Below, in pieces: positions 26,536-34,802 of a stretch of DNA of 57,965 bases. The stretch is from the NCBI RefSeq assembly GCF_001641695.1, contig NZ_LSEF01000080.1:1-57965 (forward strand), read 5' to 3'. The notes under the pieces are model-generated. The model was not told the DNA's origin. It made no database searches and worked only from the letters and a program-made list of their open reading frames with translations. Numbering within the stretch: the first letter of the stretch is position 1; each line of letters starts with the position of its first letter. Position numbers and translations under genes: made by a program. This DNA comes from Bradyrhizobium neotropicale. Its GTDB lineage: Bacteria; Pseudomonadota; Alphaproteobacteria; Rhizobiales; Xanthobacteraceae.

Positions 26536-27027
26536 CTACGCGGTCTTCCTGCGCAGATGGACGATGACGTCGAGCCGCGCGATCTCGTGGCCGGGAAGCG
26601 GCTCCGGCACTCGCGTGAAAGTGAGCCCGCCGGGGACATCCACCAGCATGTCCTCACCCTCCAGATAGAAATGCGGATGTACGCTGATATTGGTGTCGAA
26701 GAACGACTTGATGCCGTCGGCCGCGATCCGGCGCAACAGGCCCGCATCGGTGAACTGATTCAGCGTGTTGTAGACGGTCGCCAGCGACAGTCGCATATCG
26801 GAGGCGACAGCTTCCTCATAAAGCTGTTCCGCGGTGACGTGACGATGGCCGCCGAGAAACAGCAGACGCCCGAGCAGCAGACGCTGGCGCGTCAGACGCA
26901 GGCCCGCATCGCACAGCAATTGCGCGCAGCGCGTCATGCCGTCATCCGCGGGCAGGTGCAGGCCGGACGCCTCAATCTCGACGTCGCTGGCATCGCCCGC
27001 AGGCGTAGTTGTCGCGTGATTGTCCAT
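26536..27027 (-). CDS. irr: Irr-like Fur-family iron response regulator (second-type Irr)
   Basis: A 163-residue Fur-superfamily protein. The region LRLTRQRLLLGRLLFLGGHRHVTAEQLYEEA followed by LSLATVYNTLNQFTDAGLLRR matches rhizobial Irr closely, and the end EIARLDVIVHLRRK is the Irr C-terminus. Irr represses or activates haem and iron genes and is destroyed by haem. The N-terminal GCPWHD haem motif of the classical Bradyrhizobium Irr is absent, and the HHH motif reads HPHFYLE here. It therefore looks like the second Irr of Bradyrhizobium, with altered haem sensing. A perfect FixK/FNR box lies 82 bp upstream. Confidence 0.83.
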   Translation of the reverse strand: MDNHATTTPAGDASDVEIEASGLHLPADDGMTRCAQLLCDAGLRLTRQRLLLGRLLFLGGHRHVTAEQLYEEAVASDMRLSLATVYNTLNQFTDAGLLRRIAADGIKSFFDTNISVHPHFYLEGEDMLVDVPGGLTFTRVPEPLPGHEIARLDVIVHLRRKTA

Positions 27028-27108
27028 CGATCGTCTCAGGGCCGGGGACCGGACGCGCAGCTCCTCGTCCGCCAGTTGCCAGTGGATCGCAAAAGCGGCG
27101 GGTTGGCT

Positions 27109-27122
27109 TTGATCCCGATCAA
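27109..27122. promoter_or_regulatory. FixK/FNR box upstream of irr paralogue
   Basis: TTGATCCCGATCAA is a perfect TTGAT-N4-ATCAA palindrome. It is centred about 88 bp before the irr start at 27027, within the 216-bp gap between irr and the DUF2147 gene (both minus strand). This places irr under likely FixK2- or FNR-type oxygen control. The -10 region is not obvious. Confidence 0.7.
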
Positions 27123-27243
27123 ATCCGGACCCGCTTCTGACCTATCGCGAATCGGGCACGTTTATTCCCGGCCGGAATGCACAGACATCGATGATGTTCA
27201 CGTCAGGCGCTGAAGGCGCCTGAAGATGGCGGCTACTTCGCCT

Positions 27244-27813
27244 CTACTTCGCTTTGGCCTGGGTCGGCTTCGGGGCCGGCATGGCCGCCCATTCCTTGTC
27301 TGCGCGGGGGCCGTTGAGATCGCCGGTCAGGCCGACGAGCTGGCCGGGCAGCACGTCGAGGGTCTGCCGCCAGGTCTGGGTCTGGCACAACAGCCTGATC
27401 AGGCAGCCCTTGAGCTTGAGGCGGTCGGTGGCGTCGCGCCACAGCGAGACCGAATAGAGCTTGCCGTCCTCGGCGTTGTAGATGTCGCCGGCAAACCGAC
27501 CCTCGGGCGTCTGCTGCAGTCCCATGATGAGCTGGTGACCGAGCAGCGCGCGGGCGCGCTTTTCGGTATCTGGATTTTCGCTGTCACGATAAGGCTGGCC
27601 GCGCTTGTCGACCGGTTCCTTCATCCAGACGATGAAGCCACAGATGCGATCGCGCGATGCGCCGCAGCGTTCGAGCCTGACGCGTGCGCGACCGTCTTCG
27701 ACGAGCCATGTGCCCGTGGGATCGGCAAGCGTCGCCGCTCCCGCGCGGCCGCCAAAGCTCATCATGATGATGGTGATCGCGACGCGCAGGGCGAAGCGAA
27801 GGAGGAAGTTCAT
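27244..27813 (-). CDS. Secreted DUF2147 protein
   Basis: A 189-residue exported protein. A signal peptide ends near residue 26 (MMSFGGRAGA). The mature protein opens with the DUF2147 hallmark DPTGTWLVEDGRARVRLERCG, then FIVWMKEPVDKRG, GDIYNAEDGKLYSVSLW and LKGCLIRLLCQTQTWRQ. DUF2147 proteins are periplasmic beta-barrels of unknown function with two conserved cysteines. ATG at 27813 is chosen over GTG at 27822. It lies 31 bp after the DUF3313 lipoprotein gene and is likely in one operon with it. Confidence 0.82.
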   Translation of the reverse strand: MNFLLRFALRVAITIIMMSFGGRAGAATLADPTGTWLVEDGRARVRLERCGASRDRICGFIVWMKEPVDKRGQPYRDSENPDTEKRARALLGHQLIMGLQQTPEGRFAGDIYNAEDGKLYSVSLWRDATDRLKLKGCLIRLLCQTQTWRQTLDVLPGQLVGLTGDLNGPRADKEWAAMPAPKPTQAKAK

Positions 27814-27844
27814 CTGCGACACCTTTCGTTGGAGGGATTGCGCG

Positions 27845-28507
27845 TCAGTTCAACTGCGCGAGCAGCGCATCGGCGCCCTTGTCGACGCCGGCGGTGGCGG
27901 CCGCGAGCGAGCCGACGCTGGCCTTGATGTCGTAGGCGGCCGGATATTGCTTGGTGACGTAGGCGCTGAGCAGGCGCGAGGTCGTCGCGTCGAAGATCTC
28001 GACACCGTAGACGACCGAGCCGGTCATCATCCCCTCGCCGTCGCGCGCGGCCTGCACGCCGTTATAGACGGCGCCGGCGAGATCGAAGCGGGAGAGCGTG
28101 CCGAGCACCGGCGTATTGGCGACGGCACCGGTGAGCGTCAGCCTGATCCGCAGCGTGCCCGGGCCGCGCTCGCGCACGAGCGCGAAGCGGCCGCGCAGCC
28201 GGTCGGCGAAGCGGGTCTGCATGTAGGCGGCGAGTGTCGCCTTGTCCTTGTCGGACATGTCGCCGAACTGATGATCCCTGCCGCGGTAGATCACGACGGG
28301 TTCGAGGATGACCTTGTTGTAAGCGCGCCAGTCGGCCGCGGTGGAATAGCGGTAGGGCACGCGGCCGGAGGCGTCCGACTTGTCCGGCGCCATGTAGGCC
28401 GATGATGCCATCTCCGAATAGGGCACGGGCGCGACCGAAGCGCAGCCGACCACGACGGCGCACAGCAGCAGCATTCCCAGACCGCGCAGGGCGATCGAGC
28501 GATCCAT
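27845..28507 (-). CDS. DUF3313 lipoprotein
   Basis: A 220-residue lipoprotein with a lipobox at VVVGCAS (Cys22). The mature part matches the DUF3313 pattern: YRYSTAADWRAYNKVILEPVVIY, DMSDKDKATLAAYMQTRFADRL, and a closing ATAGVDKGADALLAQL. Such proteins sit in the outer or inner membrane facing the periplasm; no function is established. A clear promoter with a palindrome in its spacer lies about 150 bp upstream (28655-28682), and a TetR gene is immediately beyond it, which suggests that this operon is repressed by that TetR protein. Confidence 0.8.
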   Translation of the reverse strand: MDRSIALRGLGMLLLCAVVVGCASVAPVPYSEMASSAYMAPDKSDASGRVPYRYSTAADWRAYNKVILEPVVIYRGRDHQFGDMSDKDKATLAAYMQTRFADRLRGRFALVRERGPGTLRIRLTLTGAVANTPVLGTLSRFDLAGAVYNGVQAARDGEGMMTGSVVYGVEIFDATTSRLLSAYVTKQYPAAYDIKASVGSLAAATAGVDKGADALLAQLN

Positions 28508-28654
28508 TCTAGACTCCTCTTGCGGCTTTTCGGGTCAGGCGATGGCGACCGCAGCCGCGTACGGGACCAGACGCGGCTGCGGGGCTCACCATCGCCGGCC
28601 CGAAGGCATCGTCCGGGGCCATCTCGGATGCCTTGGGCCGCCTCAGTGCCCCTG

Positions 28655-28682
28655 TCTATAAAACCGACCAGTTGGTTTGTAA
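28655..28682 (-). promoter_or_regulatory. Promoter with operator-like palindrome in the spacer
   Basis: Read on the minus strand: -35 TTACAA (28682-28677), 16-bp spacer, -10 TATAGA (28660-28655). The palindrome AAACCGACCAGTTGGTTT (28661-28678, two unpaired positions per arm) fills the spacer. An operator in this place would block RNA polymerase, as for many TetR-regulated promoters. It serves the DUF3313-DUF2147 operon. Confidence 0.5.
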
Positions 28683-28752
28683 TAAAGGCCTGGCGCATTT
28701 GGCCGCAGGCGCGGATTTGGGCAGTGACCGGTGGACGATCGTTAACGACGAA

Positions 28753-29388
28753 TCAGGCGCGCTTGCGCGCCGTCGCGCGCTTCAGCGCCGGGGCGCCGGC
28801 CTTGGCGGTGCGTGATTTCGCGGGCTTTTCCAGCGCGCCCCACTGGCTGTCGTCGAGCAGGCGCGCGAAAAGGCGCTGATGCTCGTCCTTGCTGAGCGGC
28901 GACATACCGAACAACGAACTCAGCAGCAGTCCCATCGCTCCGGCCCAGCGCAGCATCGCGAGATCCGGGTCGGCGGCCTCTTCCCTGATCGCCGCCATCC
29001 TCTCCATCTCGCGCTCGCGCGGCAGCGCCATCAGGCGGGGATTCTCGACCATGGCGGCAACCAGTGCCAGCGCGGCGGAATTCGGCGAGGTTGCCGCTTC
29101 GCGCACGGTCGCGAGCTGAGTCGCCAAATTGGGATTCGCGGAGGTCTCACTCACCTTCGCCATGTAGCCGGTCGAGAACTCCTCGAAATACGCCATCTGC
29201 CGCTCCAGCAGTGCCTTCAGCACCGCTTCCTTGGTGCGGAACTGATGCATTACGCCGCCCTTGCTGAGGCCACTCTCGCGCGCGATGGCATCGAGCGTCA
29301 GCCGGCCGGGCCCGTCGCGCGCGATGATCGCGATCGCCGCTTCGAGCGCAGCATTGCGGGATCGTTCGGAGCGCGTCGCATTGTCCAT
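28753..29388 (-). CDS. TetR-family transcriptional regulator
   Basis: A 211-residue repressor. The N-terminal helix-turn-helix is typical: ALEAAIAIIARDGPGRLTLDAIARESGLSKGGVMHQFRTKEAVLKALL (about residues 13-61). The ligand domain is helical and contains a hydrophobic segment WAGAMGLLLSSLFGM. The C-terminal 25 residues are Lys/Arg/Ala-rich (KSRTAKAGAPALKRATARKR), an unusual histone-like tail. ATG at 29388 (MDNATRSERSRN) is chosen because the residues before it are low-quality. It is upstream of, and parallel to, the DUF3313-DUF2147 operon; the palindrome in that promoter is the likely target. Confidence 0.85.
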   Translation of the reverse strand: MDNATRSERSRNAALEAAIAIIARDGPGRLTLDAIARESGLSKGGVMHQFRTKEAVLKALLERQMAYFEEFSTGYMAKVSETSANPNLATQLATVREAATSPNSAALALVAAMVENPRLMALPREREMERMAAIREEAADPDLAMLRWAGAMGLLLSSLFGMSPLSKDEHQRLFARLLDDSQWGALEKPAKSRTAKAGAPALKRATARKRA

Positions 29389-29586
29389 GGCCGACTTGTC
29401 TCCGTGACAAGCGAATGAATCAAGTGAAAACAGGACGCGCTGTACATTTTTTGTGCGATCGCTGTCGCGACTTTCATCTTGCGGCGCCGAACGGGACCAT
29501 GTGAGCCTCGATATCGGATGGGGACTGGGATGGGCCGGCCGTAGCTTTGCGCGTCTACGGCTGGTCTCGCTTGAGAAAGATACGAC

Positions 29587-31137
29587 ATGCCGAAACGAGT
29601 GTTGCTTGGTCTCCTCCTGGCTTGCGGCCTGACGGCCTCGGCGCTGGCGCAAGAGCCGAAGACGGGAGGCGTGATCAATGCGGTGATCCAGCCCGAGCCG
29701 CCCGGCCTGATGCTTGCGATGATCCAGAACGGCCCGACCCAGATGGTGTCGGGCAATATCTTCGAAGGCCTGCTCCGCTACGGCCCCAAGCTCGAGCCGC
29801 AGCCGGAGCTCGCCGAAAGCTGGAGCGTCAGCGAGGACGCCAAGACCTACACCTTCAGGCTCAGGAAGGGCGTGACCTGGCATGACGGAAAGCCCTTCAC
29901 CTCCGCCGACGTGCTGTTCTCGGTCGAGATGCTGAAACAGACGCATGCCCGCGCCCGCAACAATCTCGGGCAGGTCGACAAGGTCGAGGCGCCCGACGAC
30001 ACCACGGTGGTGTTCACGCTGAAGCAGCCGTTCGGTCCGTTCCTCGGCATCTTCGAGGTCGGCTCGATGCCGATGGTGCCAAAACATCTCTATGAAGGCA
30101 CCGACTGGAAGACCAATCCCTACAACAACGCGCCGGTCGGCACCGGCCCCTTCATGTTCAAGGAGTGGCAGAAGGGCTCGTTCATTCGCCTGGTCAGGAA
30201 TCCGAACTACTACGAGAAGGGCAAGCCCCATCTCGACGAGATCTACTGGCAGATCATCCCGGACGCCGCCGCGCGCTCGGTGGCGTTCGAGACCGGCAAG
30301 GTCGACGTGCTGCCCGGTGGCTCGGTCGAGAATTTCGACGTGCCGCGGCTGTCCAAGCTGAAGGACACCTGCGTCACCGGCGCCGGCTGGGAGTTCTTCT
30401 CGCCGCTGGCCTGGCTGTGGCTCAACAACCGCCAGGGTCCGCTCGCCGACAAGCGGGTGCGGCAGGCGATCCTGTATGCGATCGATCGTGACTTTGCGAA
30501 GGACGTGATCTGGAACGGGCTGGGCAAGGTTGCCACTGGGCCGTCGGCCTCGACCATCAGGTTCTACACCGACGACGTGCCGAAATATCCATATGACCCG
30601 GCGAAGGCCAAGGCGCTGCTGAAGGAGGCCGGCTACAAGGGCGAGAAGATCCGCCTGCTCCCCCTCGCCTACGGCGAGACCTGGCAGCGCTGGGGTGAGG
30701 CCGTGAAGCAGAATCTCCAGGACGTCGGCATGAACATCGAGACGATCGCAACCGATGTTGCCGGCGGCAACCAGAAGATCGGCGACTGGGATTACGACAT
30801 CGCCTTCACCTATCTCTACCAGTACGGCGATCCCGCGCTCGGGGTGGGGCGCAACTACGTCTCCAGCGCGATTGCCAAGGGCCAGGTGTTCAACAATGTC
30901 GAAGGGTACTCCAATCCGGAGATCGACAAGCTCTTCGCCGACGGCGCGGTCGCGACGCCCGACGCCAAGCGCAAGGAGATTTACGAGAAGGCGCAGAAGA
31001 TCCTGGTCGAGGACGTGCCGGTGGCCTGGATGCTCGAGCTGCAATTCCCGACCATCACGCACTGCAAGGTCAAGAACCTGATCACCACCGCCATCGGCGT
31101 CAATGACGGCTTCAAGGACGCATGGCTCGACAAGTGA
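29587..31137 (+). CDS. Peptide/nickel-type ABC substrate-binding protein
   Basis: A 516-residue family-5 periplasmic binding protein. The signal peptide ends at SALAQ (residue 21). The family signature AESWSVSEDAKTYTFRLRKGVTWHDGKPFTSADVLFS is present, as are GTGPFMFKEW and VRQAILYAIDRD. Ligand cannot be read; dipeptides, oligopeptides or other small solutes are possible. ATG at 29587. It leads a four-gene importer operon, though 234 bp of palindromic repeat separates it from the first permease gene, so expression may be differential. Confidence 0.9.
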   Translation: MPKRVLLGLLLACGLTASALAQEPKTGGVINAVIQPEPPGLMLAMIQNGPTQMVSGNIFEGLLRYGPKLEPQPELAESWSVSEDAKTYTFRLRKGVTWHDGKPFTSADVLFSVEMLKQTHARARNNLGQVDKVEAPDDTTVVFTLKQPFGPFLGIFEVGSMPMVPKHLYEGTDWKTNPYNNAPVGTGPFMFKEWQKGSFIRLVRNPNYYEKGKPHLDEIYWQIIPDAAARSVAFETGKVDVLPGGSVENFDVPRLSKLKDTCVTGAGWEFFSPLAWLWLNNRQGPLADKRVRQAILYAIDRDFAKDVIWNGLGKVATGPSASTIRFYTDDVPKYPYDPAKAKALLKEAGYKGEKIRLLPLAYGETWQRWGEAVKQNLQDVGMNIETIATDVAGGNQKIGDWDYDIAFTYLYQYGDPALGVGRNYVSSAIAKGQVFNNVEGYSNPEIDKLFADGAVATPDAKRKEIYEKAQKILVEDVPVAWMLELQFPTITHCKVKNLITTAIGVNDGFKDAWLDK

Positions 31138-31149
31138 GGGCGCACTCGA

Positions 31150-31325
31150 CTTCACCTCTCCCCGCTCTTGTCCCCCGAAGCTTAAGCGAAGGCGGATGCG
31201 GGGAGAGGTCGACGCGCTCGGAGAGCGCGGCGGGTGAGGGGGTACAGGTCCATCAGCATTCTCATGCGTGGAGAGAGGCCCCTCTCCCCAACCCTCTCCC
31301 CGCAAGAGCGGGGCGAGGGAGCGCA
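31150..31325. repeat. G+C-rich palindromic repeats inside an ABC operon
   Basis: Between the binding-protein gene and the first permease gene lie CACCTCTCCCCGCTCTTG, GCGGGGAGAGGTCGACGC, CCCTCTCCCCAACCCTCTCC and GCAAGAGCGGGGCGAGGG, forming several possible stem-loops. Such elements may stabilise the upstream message, giving more binding protein than permease. No coding content. Confidence 0.65.
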
Positions 31326-31371
31326 CCGCATCAATGGCTAAAGGTCACGTCACCCCATAAGATTCTCTAAG

Positions 31372-32343
31372 ATGCTCTCCTTCATCGCTCAGCGTGTCCT
31401 CAAGGGCGTGATCGTCCTGCTTGCGATCGTCGTCCTCAATTTCGTCCTGATCCGGCTTGCGCCCGGTGACCCCGCGGTCGTGATGGCGGGCGAGGCTGGG
31501 GCCAGCGACCAGGTCTTCGTCAAGCAGCTCAGGGAGAAATTCGGCCTCGACAAGCCGCTGCCCGAGCAGCTCTTCATCTACGTCAAGGGCATCGTCACCC
31601 TCGACCTTGGCTTCTCCTTCCGCCAGCAGGCGCCGGTGTCGAAGCTGATCCTCGAGCGGCTGCCGGCGACGCTGCTGCTGACCCTGACGGCGTTCGCGAT
31701 CTCGCTCACGCTCGGCATCCTGTTCGGCACTTGCGCCGCGCGCTTCGCCGGCACCTGGCTCGATACCGCCGTCACGATCTTCGCGCTGATCTTCTACGCC
31801 ATGCCGCTGTTCTGGGTGGCGCTGATGGGCATCCTGCTGTTCTCCGTCACGGTCGATTGGCTGCCGAGCTTCGGCTACGAGACGGTCGGCGGCAACTACA
31901 CCGGCTTTGCCCGTGTGATCGACGTCGCAAAGCACCTGATCATGCCGGCGATGACGCTCGGCCTGTTCTTCATGGCGACCTACACCCGCATGACGCGGGC
32001 CTCGATGTTGGAAGTGAAGCGGCTCGACTTCGTCAAGACCGCGCGCGCCAAGGGCCTCTCCGACGCCGTGATCCAGCGCCGCCACGTGCTGCGCAACGCG
32101 CTGCTTCCCGTCGTGACGCTCGCCGGCGTGCATTCCGGCACGCTGATCGGCGGCGCCGTCATCACCGAGACCGTGTTCGCCTGGCCCGGCATCGGGCGGC
32201 TGATGTACGACGCGCTCCTCCAGCGCGACTACAACCTGCTGCTCGGCGTCTTCGTGATCTGCTCCGCCATGGTGCTGATCTTCAATCTCATCACTGACCT
32301 GGTCTATCGACTGGTCGACCCGCGCATCGAATTCGCCTCATGA
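31372..32343 (+). CDS. Dipeptide-type ABC permease (DppB-like)
   Basis: A 323-residue inner-membrane permease with six hydrophobic segments. The opening MLSFIAQRVLKGVIVLLAIVVLNFVLIRLAPGDPAVV is the DppB/OppB N-terminal domain, and the EAA loop reads FVKTARAKGLSDAVIQRRHVLRNALLPVVT. The stop overlaps the next permease start by 4 bp. It transports the ligand of the preceding binding protein with the DppC-like partner and the fused ATPase. Confidence 0.9.
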   Translation: MLSFIAQRVLKGVIVLLAIVVLNFVLIRLAPGDPAVVMAGEAGASDQVFVKQLREKFGLDKPLPEQLFIYVKGIVTLDLGFSFRQQAPVSKLILERLPATLLLTLTAFAISLTLGILFGTCAARFAGTWLDTAVTIFALIFYAMPLFWVALMGILLFSVTVDWLPSFGYETVGGNYTGFARVIDVAKHLIMPAMTLGLFFMATYTRMTRASMLEVKRLDFVKTARAKGLSDAVIQRRHVLRNALLPVVTLAGVHSGTLIGGAVITETVFAWPGIGRLMYDALLQRDYNLLLGVFVICSAMVLIFNLITDLVYRLVDPRIEFAS

Positions 32344-33179
32344 AACAGTTCTGGACATCGATGCTGCGCAGCCCGAGCGGCGTCATCGGGCTCATTATCC
32401 TTCTGCTCGCGATCTCGATCGCCGTGTTCGGGCCGATGCTGTTCCCGAATTCGCCCTGGCGCATGGTGCAGCGGCCGTTCCTGCCACCCTTCACGCTCTC
32501 GGCCGTGCCGCTCGGCACCGACGCGCTCGGCCGCGACGTGTTCGCCGGCATGATCTTTGGCGCACGCGTCTCTCTGCTGGTCGGTCTGGTTTCCACGTTC
32601 GTCGCGCTGGTCCTCGGCGTGCCGATCGGCGCCATGGCCGGCTATTTCGGCGGCAAGGTCGACGACGCCCTGATGCGCTTCACCGAATTCTTCCAGACCA
32701 TTCCGAGCTTCGCGCTCGCAATCGTGCTGGTCGCGATCCTGCAGCCCTCGATCTATTCGATCGTGGCCTCGATCGCGGTGGTGAGCTGGCCGCCGGTGGC
32801 GCGCCTCGTGCGCGGCGAGGTGCTGTCGCTGCGCACACGCGAATATGTCCAGGCCGCCGTGGTCACAGGCCAGAGCAACACCTGGATCATCCTGCGCGAG
32901 ATCCTGCCCAATGCGCTGTCGCCGGTGATCGTGCTGGCCTCGCTGATGGTGGCGACCGCGATCCTGCTGGAATCCTCGTTGTCCTTCCTCGGCCTCGGCG
33001 ATCCCAATCTGATCTCCTGGGGCTACATGGTCGGCGCGGGCCGCACCGTGATCCGCCAGGCCTGGTGGATCACCGTGTTCCCCGGCGTCGCCATCCTGAT
33101 CTCGGTGCTCGGCCTCAACCTGATCGGCGAAGGCCTCAACGACGCGCTCAATCCGCGCCTGTCGCGGGAGGGACGCTGA
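32340..33179 (+). CDS. Dipeptide-type ABC permease (DppC-like)
   Basis: A 279-residue inner-membrane permease. The N-terminal segment and the conserved FPNSPWRMVQRPFLPPF with PLGTDALGRDVFAGMIFGARVSLLVG are standard for DppC/OppC, and the EAA loop is YVQAAVVTGQSNTWIILREILPNAL. It overlaps the DppB-like gene by 4 bp and is followed after 2 bp by the ATPase gene, so the three are tightly coupled. Confidence 0.9.
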   Translation: MKQFWTSMLRSPSGVIGLIILLLAISIAVFGPMLFPNSPWRMVQRPFLPPFTLSAVPLGTDALGRDVFAGMIFGARVSLLVGLVSTFVALVLGVPIGAMAGYFGGKVDDALMRFTEFFQTIPSFALAIVLVAILQPSIYSIVASIAVVSWPPVARLVRGEVLSLRTREYVQAAVVTGQSNTWIILREILPNALSPVIVLASLMVATAILLESSLSFLGLGDPNLISWGYMVGAGRTVIRQAWWITVFPGVAILISVLGLNLIGEGLNDALNPRLSREGR

Positions 33180-33181
33180 CG

Positions 33182-34801
33182 ATGACCGCGCTGGCCGTCG
33201 TCTCCATCAGGAACCTCAAGATCGCGCTGCCCAAGGGCGCCGAGCGGCCGTTCGCGGTCGACGGCGTCTCGCTGGATCTGAAGCCCGGCAAGATCGTCTG
33301 CGTCGTCGGCGAATCCGGCTCCGGCAAGTCGATGTGCGCGCATGCGCTGATGGGCCTATTGCCGGACACGGTCAGCGTCACCTCCGGCGAGATCCAGTTC
33401 GAAGGCCGCGATTTGCTCAAGCTCGACGACGATGCCTGGCGCGACCTGCGCGGCCGCAGGCTCGCGATGATTTTTCAGGAGCCGATGACCGCGCTCAATC
33501 CGTTGATGCGGATCGGCGACCAGATGACGGAGATGTTCGAGGCGCACGGCCTGCTCACGCCGAAGGAACGGCGCGCCAAGGCGCTGGCGCTGGCGCGCGA
33601 GGTCGGCCTGCCCGACCCCGAGCGCATCGTGCGCGCCTATCCGCATCAGCTCTCGGGCGGCCAGCGCCAGCGCGCGATGATCGCGATGGCGCTCGCGCTG
33701 GAGCCCGCGGTGCTGGTCGCGGACGAGCCGACCACCGCGCTCGACGTCACCACCCAGGCGCAGATCCTGAAGCTGATCCGCAACCTCCAGCGCAATCGCA
33801 ACATGGCGGTGATGTTCATCACCCATGATTTCGGCGTGGTCGCAGACATCGCCGACCAGGTCGTGGTGCTCAGGCATGGCAAGGTGGTGGAGGAAGGCCC
33901 CGCCGCGGTCGTGTTCAATGAGCCCCAGCACGACTACACCAAGGCGCTGCTCGCCGCCGTGCCGTCGATGGATCCGCCGGCGCGCAGCCCCCTCGACGAT
34001 CAGGCCAGGGCCGTCGAGGTGATCGGCCTGGACAAGACCTATGTCACCTCGGGCGGCTGGTTTCGCGAGGACCGCCGCGTCGAGGCCGCGCGCGCGGTCA
34101 ACTTCACCATCCTGAAGGGCGAGACACTCGGCCTCGTCGGCGAGTCCGGCTCCGGCAAATCCTCGGTGGCTCGCCTCGTGATGCGGCTAGTCGAAGCCGA
34201 TCGCGGCACGGTGCGGATCGGTGAGACCGATCTCACCTCGCTGTCCGGCAAGGCGCTACGCGCCGAGCGCCATCGCATCCAGATGATCTTCCAGGATCCG
34301 TTCGCCTCGCTCAATCCGCGCCGCAAGATCGGCCACATCATCGCCGACGGCCCGATCGCGGCCGGGACCGCGCCGAAGGTGGCGTTCGATCGTGCCCGCG
34401 ATCTCCTCAAGATGGTCGGGCTGGATGCCGGCGCGCTCGAGCGCTATCCGCACGAATTCTCCGGCGGCCAGCGCCAGCGCATCGGCATTGCACGCGCGCT
34501 TGCGCTCGAGCCCGAGATCATCGTCGCCGACGAGGCCGTCTCCGCGCTTGACGTCTCGGTGCAGGCCCAGGTCTTGAGGCTGCTCGAAGACCTCAAGGCG
34601 CGGCTCGGCCTGTCGATGCTGTTCATCACCCACGACTTGCGCGTCGCCGCGCAAATCTGCGACCGCATCGCGGTGATGCAGCGCGGCGCGATCGTCGAGC
34701 TGAAGCCGACGGCACAGCTCTTCGCCGCGCCCGAGCACGCCTATACGCGCGAGTTGCTGGCCGCGGTGCCGGGGCGGAAGGAACGCGTGCCGGCGGCCTG
34801 A
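33182..34801 (+). CDS. Fused double ATP-binding protein of dipeptide-type ABC importer (DppD-DppF)
   Basis: A 539-residue protein with two complete ABC cassettes. Cassette 1 has Walker A GESGSGKS at 43-50, signature LSGGQRQRA and Walker B VLVADEPTTALD. Cassette 2 has Walker A GESGSGKSS near 320-328, signature FSGGQRQRI and IIVADEAVSALD. The second cassette shows EAVSALD where many have EPVSALD, a conservative change after the Walker B glutamate. ATG at 33182 is 2 bp after the DppC-like stop. DppD-DppF fusions like this (GsiA/YejF type) are common in rhizobia. Confidence 0.9.
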   Translation: MTALAVVSIRNLKIALPKGAERPFAVDGVSLDLKPGKIVCVVGESGSGKSMCAHALMGLLPDTVSVTSGEIQFEGRDLLKLDDDAWRDLRGRRLAMIFQEPMTALNPLMRIGDQMTEMFEAHGLLTPKERRAKALALAREVGLPDPERIVRAYPHQLSGGQRQRAMIAMALALEPAVLVADEPTTALDVTTQAQILKLIRNLQRNRNMAVMFITHDFGVVADIADQVVVLRHGKVVEEGPAAVVFNEPQHDYTKALLAAVPSMDPPARSPLDDQARAVEVIGLDKTYVTSGGWFREDRRVEAARAVNFTILKGETLGLVGESGSGKSSVARLVMRLVEADRGTVRIGETDLTSLSGKALRAERHRIQMIFQDPFASLNPRRKIGHIIADGPIAAGTAPKVAFDRARDLLKMVGLDAGALERYPHEFSGGQRQRIGIARALALEPEIIVADEAVSALDVSVQAQVLRLLEDLKARLGLSMLFITHDLRVAAQICDRIAVMQRGAIVELKPTAQLFAAPEHAYTRELLAAVPGRKERVPAA

Positions 34802-34802
34802 A

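Noticed and set aside
29389..31326. Very long minus-strand open frame continuous with the TetR gene
   Set aside because: The extension is antisense to the peptide-binding-protein gene, which has a signal peptide and family motifs; the TetR protein has a natural start at 29388.
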